This document shows, in pieces, positions 1 through 6,663 of a stretch of 11,015 bases of DNA. Made by a program: the position numbers and the translations under genes. The notes under the pieces are model-generated. The model did not search any database. It was not told the DNA's origin and worked only from the letters and a program-made list of their open reading frames with translations. Every line of letters begins with the position of its first letter. Position 1 is the stretch's first letter. The DNA comes from Actinomyces viscosus. GTDB taxonomy: Bacteria; Bacteroidota; Bacteroidia; Flavobacteriales_D; Crocinitomicaceae. The DNA lies in NCBI GenBank assembly GCA_943326975.2, contig CALPVI020000033.1, positions 1 to 11,015 of the forward strand, read 5' to 3'.

Positions 1-585
1 GAAGCGAAAGAAGAAAAACAAATTAATAATACGGCAGAAGAATCCGATTTGATTTCAATTGAAACTCTTTTTGATAAAGATATTTTTGATGACCCCAAAA
101 AAGCTGAGTTATTAAAAGAATTAAAGGTTTGTTCAGATAAAAATCAAGGACCTACAGATTATATGAATCCTTCATGTACACCAAGATTTTTTGAATTGTT
201 TCAATTTTCTGAAAAACAACCTATTGAAAATGCATTTATTTTATTGACTAAATCGAAAACATTTGGATTTCCTTTAAGAAGAATTGCTGTTTTTGTAAGA
301 GAAAAAGGTCAATTATTGAAGGTGAATGAATATGTTGCTAATTTGATTGGAATGCAGAAATCTAAATCGAAATACAATGATTTGATTTTACGATTTAATG
401 ATAAGGAAGAGGGAGAAGATGTTTTTTATAACTGCGTATTTGCTTGGGATGGAGCTACATATAAATATAAATCCGTTGAAGTTATAGAAGGAGCTAATTG
501 GGGAGGCCCAGTAAAAGCAGAATTAAAAGATTCAATATCTAAAGAAGTTGAGAAGGATATAATAAAAAACGGAATGATTTTATAA
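1..585 (+). CDS. Hypothetical protein, 5'-truncated (C-terminal 194 residues)
   Basis: The frame is open from the first base of the window to a TAA at 583-585, so this is the 3' part of a longer gene. There is no ATG near the left edge; the TTG at 49 is an internal Leu codon, not a credible start. The visible part begins with a charged Glu/Lys-rich stretch (about residues 1-16) and continues as a soluble alpha/beta-like domain with no membrane segment. Features that may define a family are two cysteines (about residues 44 and 59, the second in PSCTPRFFELF), the segment FPLRRIAVFVREKG followed by NLIGM, and a Trp/Tyr-rich segment (VFAWDGATYKYKSVEVIEGA) near the C-terminus. I do not recognise a named family and assign no function. 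The N-terminus, which could hold a signal peptide or lipobox, lies outside the window. The gene is convergent with the T9SS protein and ends in a hairpin terminator. Confidence 0.8.
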   Translation, partial: EAKEEKQINNTAEESDLISIETLFDKDIFDDPKKAELLKELKVCSDKNQGPTDYMNPSCTPRFFELFQFSEKQPIENAFILLTKSKTFGFPLRRIAVFVREKGQLLKVNEYVANLIGMQKSKSKYNDLILRFNDKEEGEDVFYNCVFAWDGATYKYKSVEVIEGANWGGPVKAELKDSISKEVEKDIIKNGMIL

Positions 586-600
586 TCATTCCGTTTTTTT
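564..600. terminator. Bidirectional intrinsic terminator between convergent genes
   Basis: A perfect 16-bp stem (564-579 with 584-599) encloses the 4-base loop TTAT. The stem core is CGGAATGATT, flanked by an A-run on the left and a T-run on the right, so it can terminate both strands. The stop codon of the upstream plus-strand gene (583-585) lies at the loop/stem junction, so the hairpin overlaps the last codons. On the minus strand it lies just past the stop of the T9SS protein at 617. Confidence 0.85.
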
Positions 601-616
601 TATAAATTAATTCATT

Positions 617-1411
617 TTAGTATTTAATAAACTTCTGAATAGAAGAAGATTCATTACTTTCAATTTTAATAAAATAAACACCTGAATTTAAATCGCTTAC
701 ATCGATAAGTTTCTTGTTACTTTCTCTAATAACTTGACCATATTCATTAAGAATAAAAATTGAATTGATATTTTCAGTTGATTGAATATTTATTATTGAG
801 TTTGTTGGATTTGGGAAAATAGAAAATGGTAATTTATCCATTTTATCCAAAGTTAAATAATCATCTTTTCGGATGTGTATAGAATCTAAATATAATTTAA
901 AACCATCATTTGTGTTGTTAACAAAAGCAACAAAAATAGTTTCATTATTATAACCATTTAAACTTAAATCTATTTGTCTGTTTGTCCATTCAAAATTTTC
1001 TTCTTGCACTATACCTACAGTATCTGTAAAACTAGATAATTGATTATCCGTTTTAGAAACTAATACTAAGTAAGAGTCTGGAACTGAGGCATCTTGTGAT
1101 TTCGCATTCCAATCTACATAATTACCAAAACTTCCCAAAGTAATTGCTGGAGTTATTAACCATCTGTTTGCTGAACCAACTGGACTAAAATAAGATGTTG
1201 AACTAGCTACTGTATCATTTGAATTTTCAGGGTCAACTATGCTTATCCATGCATTTGTATAAACTGAAAAAACAGGTGTTAAATTATCATTATTTACAAC
1301 TGTCCAATTATTTGGAATACCATTTTGAAAGTCTTCCAACAACAAATCTGTTTGACTGAAAGATGCTGTAGTAATAATTAGTAATGATAAAGTATATAAA
1401 ATCTTATGCAT
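617..1411 (-). CDS. Secreted protein with choice-of-anchor-J-like domain and T9SS type A sorting domain
   Basis: A 264-residue secreted protein. Residues 1-19 are a Sec signal peptide (Lys at 3, hydrophobic core LYTLSLLIITTASF, probable cleavage near SFSQ). Residues about 24-180 resemble the choice-of-anchor J / cleaved-adhesin beta-sandwich: the opening LLEDFQNGIPNNWTVVNND and the later WLITPAITLG are typical of it. Residues about 193-264 are a type IX secretion C-terminal domain, with FSIFPNPTNSIINI at its start, then LNSGVYFIKI and the terminal IQKFIKY. T9SS carries such proteins across the outer membrane and usually removes this domain and anchors the protein to the surface. No enzymatic domain is visible, so adhesion or glycan binding is only a guess. 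The start is an ATG with an A/T-rich leader. The gene follows the DUF4268 gene after 32 bp with no visible terminator, so co-transcription is possible. It is last in the minus-strand block. Confidence 0.9.
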   Translation of the reverse strand: MHKILYTLSLLIITTASFSQTDLLLEDFQNGIPNNWTVVNNDNLTPVFSVYTNAWISIVDPENSNDTVASSTSYFSPVGSANRWLITPAITLGSFGNYVDWNAKSQDASVPDSYLVLVSKTDNQLSSFTDTVGIVQEENFEWTNRQIDLSLNGYNNETIFVAFVNNTNDGFKLYLDSIHIRKDDYLTLDKMDKLPFSIFPNPTNSIINIQSTENINSIFILNEYGQVIRESNKKLIDVSDLNSGVYFIKIESNESSSIQKFIKY

Positions 1412-1443
1412 ATAATAGAATGTTTTTATTTAATTAATCTCAA

Positions 1444-1908
1444 TTAGTTTACTAAAGCAATTAAGATTTCTTTGTATTCTTGGTAAAAAAGATCAAATTT
1501 AGTCAATCTTTCTTTTAAGTAATCGTAAATTTTTGGATGATCATCCGGTTTATAGAAATTTAACGTTTTATCCTCCCAGTAAATACGTGAAATTACTTTT
1601 CTGCTTGGTAAATATAAATTCTCTTCCCATATTGGTTTTTCAATCGTAATATCTTCTAAAACAACTTGTAATTCCGTCATTTGTTCCCAAATAATCGCTC
1701 TTACAGAATCATCTTTCGGTTGAATATCAAAACACAATCTTACCCCCTTAGAATCTGCCTCTAAGCGAATAAAGATAGATTTTACATCAGATGGATAATT
1801 AAGCCAATTGATTCTTTTACCATTTGAGGATTTTGTTTTACCTAAATGATTTTGAAACCCATTCCAAAAAATTAAATTGAGTCTTTTTTGTTCTTCTTTT
1901 GGTAACAT
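1444..1908 (-). CDS. DUF4268 domain-containing protein
   Basis: A 154-residue soluble protein covering essentially one domain that I recognise as DUF4268, recalled from similar short Bacteroidota proteins. It begins with a charged helix (EEQKRLNLIFWNGFQNHLG). Next come a basic/aromatic segment (KRINWLNYPS) and beta-rich stretches, including VRLCFDIQPKD (about 56-66), an IIWEQMTELQVVLED helix (72-86) and SRKVISRIYWED (102-113). A C-terminal helix with FDLFYQEYKEIL ends it. The biochemical role of DUF4268 is not known to me; the domain also occurs fused to nuclease-like domains in other proteins, but nothing here shows catalytic residues. There is no signal peptide or membrane segment. The ATG lies 10 bp after the stop of the upstream glycosyltransferase, indicating the same transcript. 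Whether it has anything to do with glycan synthesis is unclear. Confidence 0.8.
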   Translation of the reverse strand: MLPKEEQKRLNLIFWNGFQNHLGKTKSSNGKRINWLNYPSDVKSIFIRLEADSKGVRLCFDIQPKDDSVRAIIWEQMTELQVVLEDITIEKPIWEENLYLPSRKVISRIYWEDKTLNFYKPDDHPKIYDYLKERLTKFDLFYQEYKEILIALVN

Positions 1909-1918
1909 ATTTTCAATT

Positions 1919-3118
1919 TTATTTTTTATGAATTAATTCAATTAGTTTACTTGTTGCAATCTTCCAATCAAAATTAGCAACAATGAATTTTTTTCCATTT
2001 TGAGCAATCTTTTCATACAAAGTATTATTAGTAAGCAAAGTATGAATAGAATCGATCATTTCAGCTGTATTATTTGCAACAATAATGGATTCATTATTTT
2101 CTGCTTTTAATGCGTTGTTTGCCAAAGAGGTAGTGATGCAAGGGATTCCTAAGGCCATGGCTTCAATTAATTTATTTTGAAGACCGGTACCAATTGTCAT
2201 TGGAGCAATAAAAATTTTACCTTTTAAATAAGAATCGCTGATATCATCAACCCAGCCTGTTAATTCAATATTTGGGTTATTTTGAATTTGCTTGATAATA
2301 GATTGTGCTGGTGTTGCACCTGATAAAAGTAATTTTAGTGTATTGTATTTATGATTGTAAGCTGGTAAAATGTCATTTATTATAGTATTAATAGCTTCAA
2401 TATTTGGAGAATAACTTAAATTCCCAACAAATACCAAATCATATTCTTTTTTGATAGTTTTTTTGGCAAAAAAGGAAGTATCAACTCCATTTGGAATGCA
2501 TACAATTTCTTTTCTATTTGGATGAAGAATTAATTCTCGATCTTGTTCTGATATAATTGTATGGTTTTCAAAATATTCAAATATTTTACGTTCATAATTT
2601 GCTAAACGTATTGCTTCACTTTTGAATAACCATTTTGTGTAAAAAGGTGCTTTTTCAATTCTTCGTTCGATTCCTTTAGAAAGGGCATCCATATAATCTA
2701 TTGTTTTAGAACAGCCATGATAATTTTTTACATATTCGCTTACTCTAATTAGTTGACAATAAATATGATCAGGTTCAAGTGATTTTAAAATTTGTTGTAT
2801 TTGAAAATTAATTTTACTCGAATAAAAGTAACCGATTTGAAATGGTTTATTTGTTAGAAATTGAAACAATACATTAAAGATAATTGAAAGTTTATTCAAT
2901 TTAAAAATATGAATTGTAACACAGTATTTTCTCACAATTTCAATTGCTTCTTTTGATATTTTAGTATCTGAAGTTGTAATTAAAGTAATATTAAATTCCC
3001 TTGACAATTCCTTTAATTGATGGAATCCACGCAATTTATCACCTTTTTCCAATGGATAAGGGAATCGCGAAAGAATCATAACTAATTTTTTCTTAGGATA
3101 TGTGTTTGATGAATTCAA
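1919..3118 (-). CDS. GT4-family glycosyltransferase (Stp1/TIGR03087-like)
   Basis: A 399-residue GT-B glycosyltransferase of family GT4, expected to move a sugar from a nucleotide-sugar donor onto a cell-surface glycan or lipid carrier in the cytoplasm. The N-terminal acceptor domain opens with LSRFPYPLEKGDKLRGFHQL (about 16-35), very like the PEP-CTERM-associated Stp1-type transferases. The C-terminal donor domain shows IPNGVD (208-213), VFVGNLSYSPNIEAI (229-243) and GTGLQNKLIEAMALG (310-324). In the GT4 EX7E motif the second Glu is present (E319) but the first position is Thr (T311), as is common in this subgroup. The opening codon at 3118 is TTG, immediately after an in-frame TAA, and it overlaps the upstream transferase by 26 bp. 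An ATG at 3079 would give 386 residues and no overlap, but would cut the KKLV part of the first beta strand, so I prefer the TTG. The acceptor and sugar cannot be told. Confidence 0.88.
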   Translation of the reverse strand: MNSSNTYPKKKLVMILSRFPYPLEKGDKLRGFHQLKELSREFNITLITTSDTKISKEAIEIVRKYCVTIHIFKLNKLSIIFNVLFQFLTNKPFQIGYFYSSKINFQIQQILKSLEPDHIYCQLIRVSEYVKNYHGCSKTIDYMDALSKGIERRIEKAPFYTKWLFKSEAIRLANYERKIFEYFENHTIISEQDRELILHPNRKEIVCIPNGVDTSFFAKKTIKKEYDLVFVGNLSYSPNIEAINTIINDILPAYNHKYNTLKLLLSGATPAQSIIKQIQNNPNIELTGWVDDISDSYLKGKIFIAPMTIGTGLQNKLIEAMALGIPCITTSLANNALKAENNESIIVANNTAEMIDSIHTLLTNNTLYEKIAQNGKKFIVANFDWKIATSKLIELIHKK

Positions 3119-4295
3119 TTAATTTCTTTGTTACTTGTTCTGTTTGATATTTTGTTTCAATTAATTTTTTAGCATTTCTCCCTATTTCTTCTCTTTTTTC
3201 CTGATTTAATGCCAGTTCTATTGCTTTTTGAATAAATAATTCTGATTCATCTTCAATCCAGCATGTGCTCTTTAAATATTCATTATCCAAAAAGGTATCT
3301 ATTCCTTCAGCACCTTGAGTTGTGGTAAGTATTGGAACACCTAAGTTCATTGCTTCTAAGAGTTTAATTCTTACGCCAGAACCTGACTTTATAGGTGAAA
3401 TCATTATTCCGTTTTCTGTCATGAAATCGGAAATGGATTTTACAAAACCAACTACTTCAATTCCTTCATTTTCGTTTGAAATAAACTGTTTAGGCATATT
3501 TGATCCAGCTATAATTAATTTCGCATTTGGTAATTTTTCACGAATTTTAGGGAAAATAGTTGTAATTAATATTTCTACAGCTTCTAAATTTGGTTTCCAA
3601 TTCATTGAACCAATATGGAAGAAATTTGGATTTGAGTAATCACTTATTTTTTCAATATCGGATAAGGAAACGGGTAGGGTAACATAATTATTATTTGGAT
3701 GTATTGATTTAAATACTTCTTTGTCAATCCTAGATATACATGCTATTCCATCGAATTTTGTTATTGTATTTAATTCATAACGTTTTAAATCTTTAGCTAA
3801 TTTTTGAATATATTTCTTTTTCAGCCAAGAGGATTGATTCAACGCTAATTTTTCCCAAATTTGAAATTCAACATTGTGACTTCTTAATATAATTTTAGCC
3901 TTACTATTATTCCTAACTTCATCTATATAATTGCCTAAGAAAATACTTTCAAGTATAACTAGTTGAACTTCATTTTCTTGTAAATATTTTTGAATTGAAT
4001 TAGTTAATTGTTTTGAATTAAAACGCTCAACATTGTAAGAACCTTTTTTGAAAAAGTAATTTAATGCTTCAAGCGGTTTGATTCTTGTATCAATAAAAAC
4101 GGATTCTGGATAAATGATTGAACTTAAATTTTCAGGATATTCAGAAAGTTTGAAAGGGTGCTTATATGTTGAAATAGAAATGTTTTTGACATTATATCCT
4201 GCCTGTAAAAGACTTTTTAAAAATTGATGCATAGCAACACAACCGCCATCAATCAATGGAAAAATGGGTTTATTTGTTACGTACAAAATATTCAT
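3093..4295 (-). CDS. GT4-family glycosyltransferase
   Basis: A 400-residue GT-B glycosyltransferase, probably a cytoplasmic enzyme adding one sugar during lipopolysaccharide or surface-polysaccharide assembly. The N-terminal domain starts MNILYVTNKPIFPLIDGG with the glycine-rich loop following the first beta strand, and holds LRSHNVEFQIWEKL (about 137-150), typical of GT4 acceptor domains. The donor domain contains FHIGSMNWKPNLEAV (226-240), AKLIIAGS (258-265) and SGSGVRIKLLEAMNLG (304-319). E314 is the second Glu of EX7E; the first position is Ser (S306). TTQGAEGI (325-332) follows, a usual nucleotide-contact region. It is distantly similar in layout to the next transferase, so the two may add successive sugars, but they are too different to be a recent duplication. 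Its ATG overlaps the TGA of the permease gene in an ATGA, evidence of translational coupling. Substrates are unknown. Confidence 0.9.
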   Translation of the reverse strand: MNILYVTNKPIFPLIDGGCVAMHQFLKSLLQAGYNVKNISISTYKHPFKLSEYPENLSSIIYPESVFIDTRIKPLEALNYFFKKGSYNVERFNSKQLTNSIQKYLQENEVQLVILESIFLGNYIDEVRNNSKAKIILRSHNVEFQIWEKLALNQSSWLKKKYIQKLAKDLKRYELNTITKFDGIACISRIDKEVFKSIHPNNNYVTLPVSLSDIEKISDYSNPNFFHIGSMNWKPNLEAVEILITTIFPKIREKLPNAKLIIAGSNMPKQFISNENEGIEVVGFVKSISDFMTENGIMISPIKSGSGVRIKLLEAMNLGVPILTTTQGAEGIDTFLDNEYLKSTCWIEDESELFIQKAIELALNQEKREEIGRNAKKLIETKYQTEQVTKKLIEFIKHIS

Positions 4296-5758
4296 CTTCT
4301 TGATTTAGGTATTAAATTTTTGAAAAACTTAATATAGGTTTCTTTATTAAAGACAGATGAATCATTTGCTGCAGCTATCATAAATATGATAGCAAATGGC
4401 GTTAGAACAATAGATGCTAACCACATACCAATCGCAGGTGAAACAACTTCCTCTTGAGCCAAACTTTCTCCTACACTTATCAAAACAAAATAGACCATAA
4501 AAAGGAGTGCCGCAATAACAACAGGTGCTCCAAAACCACCTTTTCGAATGATAGCACCTAACGGAGCACCAACAAAAAATAAAACAATGATTGCAAATGT
4601 GATTGCGAATTTTTTATGAAAAGCGATTGCATATTGGACTATATTAAAATCAATTGCGCTCATAAAATCTTTTTGACTTCCTAAGTTTTCATTTTTTTGA
4701 CGAATTCTAGAAATTGCTGTAGAATAAGCATTTATTTTGTCAAATGGATTAATTGTATCGAATTCAATTAATTTTTCATCAGCACTAATAAGTCTTGGAG
4801 CATTTGAATTTCGTATATCTTGTTTAAATTTTCGTGCAGCAAAATATAAGTGATCGTTTTTTAAGCTATTCAAAAAATTTCGAATAATAGAATTTGTATT
4901 GTTTTGAATAGAATCAATCGCTTCTTCCATCTGAAATACATTTAACATTTCAAATTGATCCTTAAATAAGTTTTCATCAGATCTACTTAATTGAAATCCA
5001 GATAAATCTATTTTAATTGTTGCTTTATCAAAGGATGTTTGTGTTGCTTTTCTGTAGTTAGAAGGATTGTCGTGAATTTCACCATTTGGTAAGAAAACAG
5101 GAGCTTGAGTATTTAATTCTTCGGACTGGTTTCCTTTGTTTAATTCGAAAAATAAATATTTTCCATATTTTGATTTATAAATTCGTCCACTTTTAGCTCT
5201 AATAGATTTGATTTTATTAGGGTCGGTATGATCAAAAATAATAATATCTTCAAAATAATTATTTTTTTCTTTTTTTACTTTAATAGCATAACCATCCAAT
5301 TCCTTGCTATACACTCCTGGGGTTATAATAGAAGAAATTTTTGTGTTTTGAATATCGAAAATGAGTGAGTGCCATTTTAAATTTGCTACAGGGATGACGT
5401 AATTAGCAAAGTAAAAAGTACAAACTGATATAATTAATACAACTCCTGTGAGGGGTCGCATTATTCTGTAAAGAGATAAACCGCTTGATTTTAATGCTGT
5501 TAATTCATTGTTTTCCGATAGGTTACCAAATGTCATGATAGAAGACAATAGGATTGCTAATGGCAATGCTAAAGGGATTAAACTAGCAGAAACAAAAAAT
5601 AAAAGTTCAAGTATTACTCCAATTGAAATACCTTTCCCCATTAAGTCATCAATGTATTTCCATAAAAATTGAAGGATAAGTATGAACATAGAAATGCACA
5701 GTGTCACAATAAAAGGACCTGCAAATGAACGAATACTAAATACGTAAAGTCGCTTCAA
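4292..5758 (-). CDS. LptF/LptG family permease (YjgP/YjgQ), TTG start
   Basis: A 488-residue inner-membrane permease. In the Lpt machine, LptF and LptG with the ATPase LptB extract lipopolysaccharide and pass it to the periplasmic bridge. There are six predicted membrane helices: about 12-34, 50-76, 101-123, then 384-404, 410-432 and 440-464. A large periplasmic beta-jellyroll-type region plus an extra charged, helical stretch lies between helices 3 and 4, longer than in E. coli but usual in Bacteroidota. SENNELTALKSSGLSLYRI (81-99) is the coupling helix that meets LptB, and FFVGAPLGAIIRKGG (394-408) is a strong family signature. The start codon is TTG at 5756-5758: residues 1-16 align with the family N-terminus ahead of the first helix, an in-frame TAA lies two codons upstream, and the first internal ATG (Met24) would delete most of helix 1. 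I cannot say whether it is LptF or LptG. Two glycosyltransferases follow, overlapping by 4 bp. Confidence 0.92.
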   Translation of the reverse strand: MKRLYVFSIRSFAGPFIVTLCISMFILILQFLWKYIDDLMGKGISIGVILELLFFVSASLIPLALPLAILLSSIMTFGNLSENNELTALKSSGLSLYRIMRPLTGVVLIISVCTFYFANYVIPVANLKWHSLIFDIQNTKISSIITPGVYSKELDGYAIKVKKEKNNYFEDIIIFDHTDPNKIKSIRAKSGRIYKSKYGKYLFFELNKGNQSEELNTQAPVFLPNGEIHDNPSNYRKATQTSFDKATIKIDLSGFQLSRSDENLFKDQFEMLNVFQMEEAIDSIQNNTNSIIRNFLNSLKNDHLYFAARKFKQDIRNSNAPRLISADEKLIEFDTINPFDKINAYSTAISRIRQKNENLGSQKDFMSAIDFNIVQYAIAFHKKFAITFAIIVLFFVGAPLGAIIRKGGFGAPVVIAALLFMVYFVLISVGESLAQEEVVSPAIGMWLASIVLTPFAIIFMIAAANDSSVFNKETYIKFFKNLIPKSRR

Positions 5759-5800
5759 TTTTTAATTTCTTTTTGAAGTTGTAAAAGTATTGCTTTTATT

Positions 5801-5829
5801 GAAATTTATAATATTAAATTCAAAGCAAA
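5801..5829 (-). promoter_or_regulatory. Possible Bacteroidota-type promoter for the permease-glycosyltransferase operon
   Basis: On the minus strand a TTTG (complement of 5826-5829) is followed after 17 bases by TAAATTTC (complement of 5801-5808), matching seven of the eight TAnnTTTG positions, with C for the final G. It lies in the 79-bp gap between the START-like gene and the permease and would give a leader of roughly 35 bases. The spacing is at the short end of what this promoter type allows, and the gap is very AT-rich, so a chance match is possible. Confidence 0.35.
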
Positions 5830-5837
5830 TAGCAATA

Positions 5838-6224
5838 TTATGCTCCTAAAACTTGTTTCAAATGATGAATTTGATTTTCCCATAAACGTTGAGACTCTTC
5901 CATTTCATCTTCTTCTGCAAAATCTGTAATATTAAGCACTAATATTTTGGTCATTGGATCAATTTGATACTTAATTTCACAATATGAATCAATTCCATCC
6001 TCTTCATCTTCAGTCCATTGCCATTTTATTTTGTCCGTTGATTTTTTGCTGATTAATTTACCTATTTCACTATCACCTTCCCATGTAAAAGTGATAATAT
6101 CATCTTTAATAGTTACATCATCTGCAAACCATTCACTCAATCCAGCGGGTGTAGCTATCATGTTTTCTAATACTCTAGGTGAAGTTTTAAGTAAAAATTC
6201 AAGTTCGAATTTTATTTTGTCCAT
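5838..6224 (-). CDS. START-like (SRPBCC superfamily) domain protein
   Basis: A 128-residue single-domain protein of the START-like/SRPBCC fold, of a type conserved across Bacteroidota. The signature begins at the N-terminus with MDKIKFELEFLLKTSPRVL and continues with ATPAGLSEWFADDV (about 24-37), a Trp-containing strand (FTWEGDSEIGKL), IKWQWTEDEEDG and the conserved DFAEEDEMEE (101-110). The C-terminal helix LWENQIHHLKQVLG closes the hydrophobic cavity in this fold. Such domains bind hydrophobic ligands or act as chaperone-like AHSA1 relatives; the ligand of this group is not known to me. It is unusually acidic and has no signal peptide, so it is cytosolic. The ATG is preceded by an A-rich leader (TTAAAACAACA). 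It is the first gene of the minus-strand block and lies 79 bp before the permease; a functional link to envelope transport is only suggested by position. Confidence 0.88.
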   Translation of the reverse strand: MDKIKFELEFLLKTSPRVLENMIATPAGLSEWFADDVTIKDDIITFTWEGDSEIGKLISKKSTDKIKWQWTEDEEDGIDSYCEIKYQIDPMTKILVLNITDFAEEDEMEESQRLWENQIHHLKQVLGA

Positions 6225-6485
6225 TGTTGTTTTAATTTATTCTTCAAGTACTAATATACAAATTATCAGAATACCATATTTTACGTAATTATTATCGTTT
6301 TTCAAAAAAAAAACTTTTTTTAAAGTAAAGGTTTGTTTTTGAATAGTTTAAAATGTTGAAAACCTATTAATAAATACTATCTACTCATTTTAGATTCGAT
6401 TCTTTGTATATGAAAAAAATTATTTTATTACAAACTGAATATTAAATAGATAACATTTTTTTTCCGTTTTTTTACACTATGAGGT
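6225..6485. other. AT-rich intergenic region between divergent START-like gene and tRNA
   Basis: This non-coding stretch contains long A and T runs (for example 6303-6321) and no ORF longer than about a dozen codons. On the minus strand a TTTG near 6260 is followed after 19 bases by TAAATTAA, a weak promoter candidate for the START-like gene; the match is too poor to list alone. I see no hairpin terminator, riboswitch fold or origin-type DnaA box cluster. Confidence 0.6.
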
Positions 6486-6515
6486 ATTGTATAATAAAAA
6501 ATACTTATATATTTG
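6486..6515 (+). promoter_or_regulatory. Bacteroidota promoter of the tRNA gene
   Basis: TATATTTG at 6508-6515 is an exact match to the -7 box TAnnTTTG, and ATTG at 6486-6489 serves as the -33 element with an 18-base spacer. Transcription would start about 5-10 bases past the box, just upstream of the tRNA 5' end at 6530. The bases after the box (TTTGCACCCTCAAA, 6512-6525) recur almost exactly upstream of ftsK. Confidence 0.7.
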
Positions 6516-6529
6516 CACCCTCAAACCAT

Positions 6530-6603
6530 GGCGAGGTAGCTCAGTTGGTTAGAGCGCAGGATTCATAACCCTGAGGTCACGAGTTCAACTCTCGTCCTCG
6601 CTA
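6530..6603 (+). tRNA. tRNA-Met: tRNA with anticodon CAT, most likely elongator tRNA-Met
   Basis: A 74-base cloverleaf. The acceptor arm GGCGAGG pairs with CCTCGCT (6596-6602), so the first pair is a G.U wobble; the discriminator is A6603. The D arm is GCTC/GAGC around AGTTGGTTA, the anticodon loop TTCATAA has CAT at 6564-6566, and the T arm is ACGAG/CTCGT with the loop TTCAACT. CCA is not encoded. The anticodon stem CAGGA/CCCTG has an A.C mismatch at 31-39. The D-stem has C11-G24 and the anticodon stem lacks three consecutive G-C pairs, which argues against an initiator. A minor Ile tRNA whose C34 is converted to lysidine also carries CAT and cannot be fully excluded. A37 next to U36 makes it a potential t6A substrate, the modification whose precursor the nearby TsaC makes. 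Confidence 0.9.
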
Positions 6604-6608
6604 CAAAT

Positions 6609-6640
6609 AAAAAAAGAGAAGTATTGCTTCTCTTTTTTTT
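6609..6640. terminator. Bidirectional intrinsic terminator between tRNA and tsaC
   Basis: A 13-bp stem (6609-6621 with 6627-6639) has AGAGAAG/CTTCTCT as its core and a 5-base loop TATTG. An A-run on the left and a T-run on the right allow termination of the tRNA on the plus strand and of tsaC on the minus strand, whose stop lies at 6664. Confidence 0.85.
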
Positions 6641-6663
6641 GTTTATGAAGGTTTTAAATCCAT

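Noticed and set aside
49..51. TTG at 49 as start of the left-edge gene
   Set aside because: The frame is open to base 1 and reads as a continuous charged segment, so the gene is cut by the window edge.
3322..3639. Plus-strand open frame of 105 codons
   Set aside because: It lies wholly antisense to the donor domain of a convincing GT4 glycosyltransferase and has no family signature or leader.
3093..4295. The two glycosyltransferases as a recent tandem duplication
   Set aside because: Their lengths match but their N-terminal motifs and most residues differ; similarity is limited to general GT4 motifs.
6031..6288. Plus-strand open frame of 85 codons
   Set aside because: It is antisense to the START-like gene, whose protein signature is clear; the rest runs into AT-rich non-coding DNA.
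6411..6446. Short frame MKKIILLQTEY
   Set aside because: Eleven codons in AT-rich DNA with no other support; expected by chance.
6300..6480. Replication origin or dif site in the AT-rich gap near ftsK
   Set aside because: No cluster of DnaA boxes and no recognisable XerC/XerD-type 28-bp site was seen; AT content alone is not evidence.
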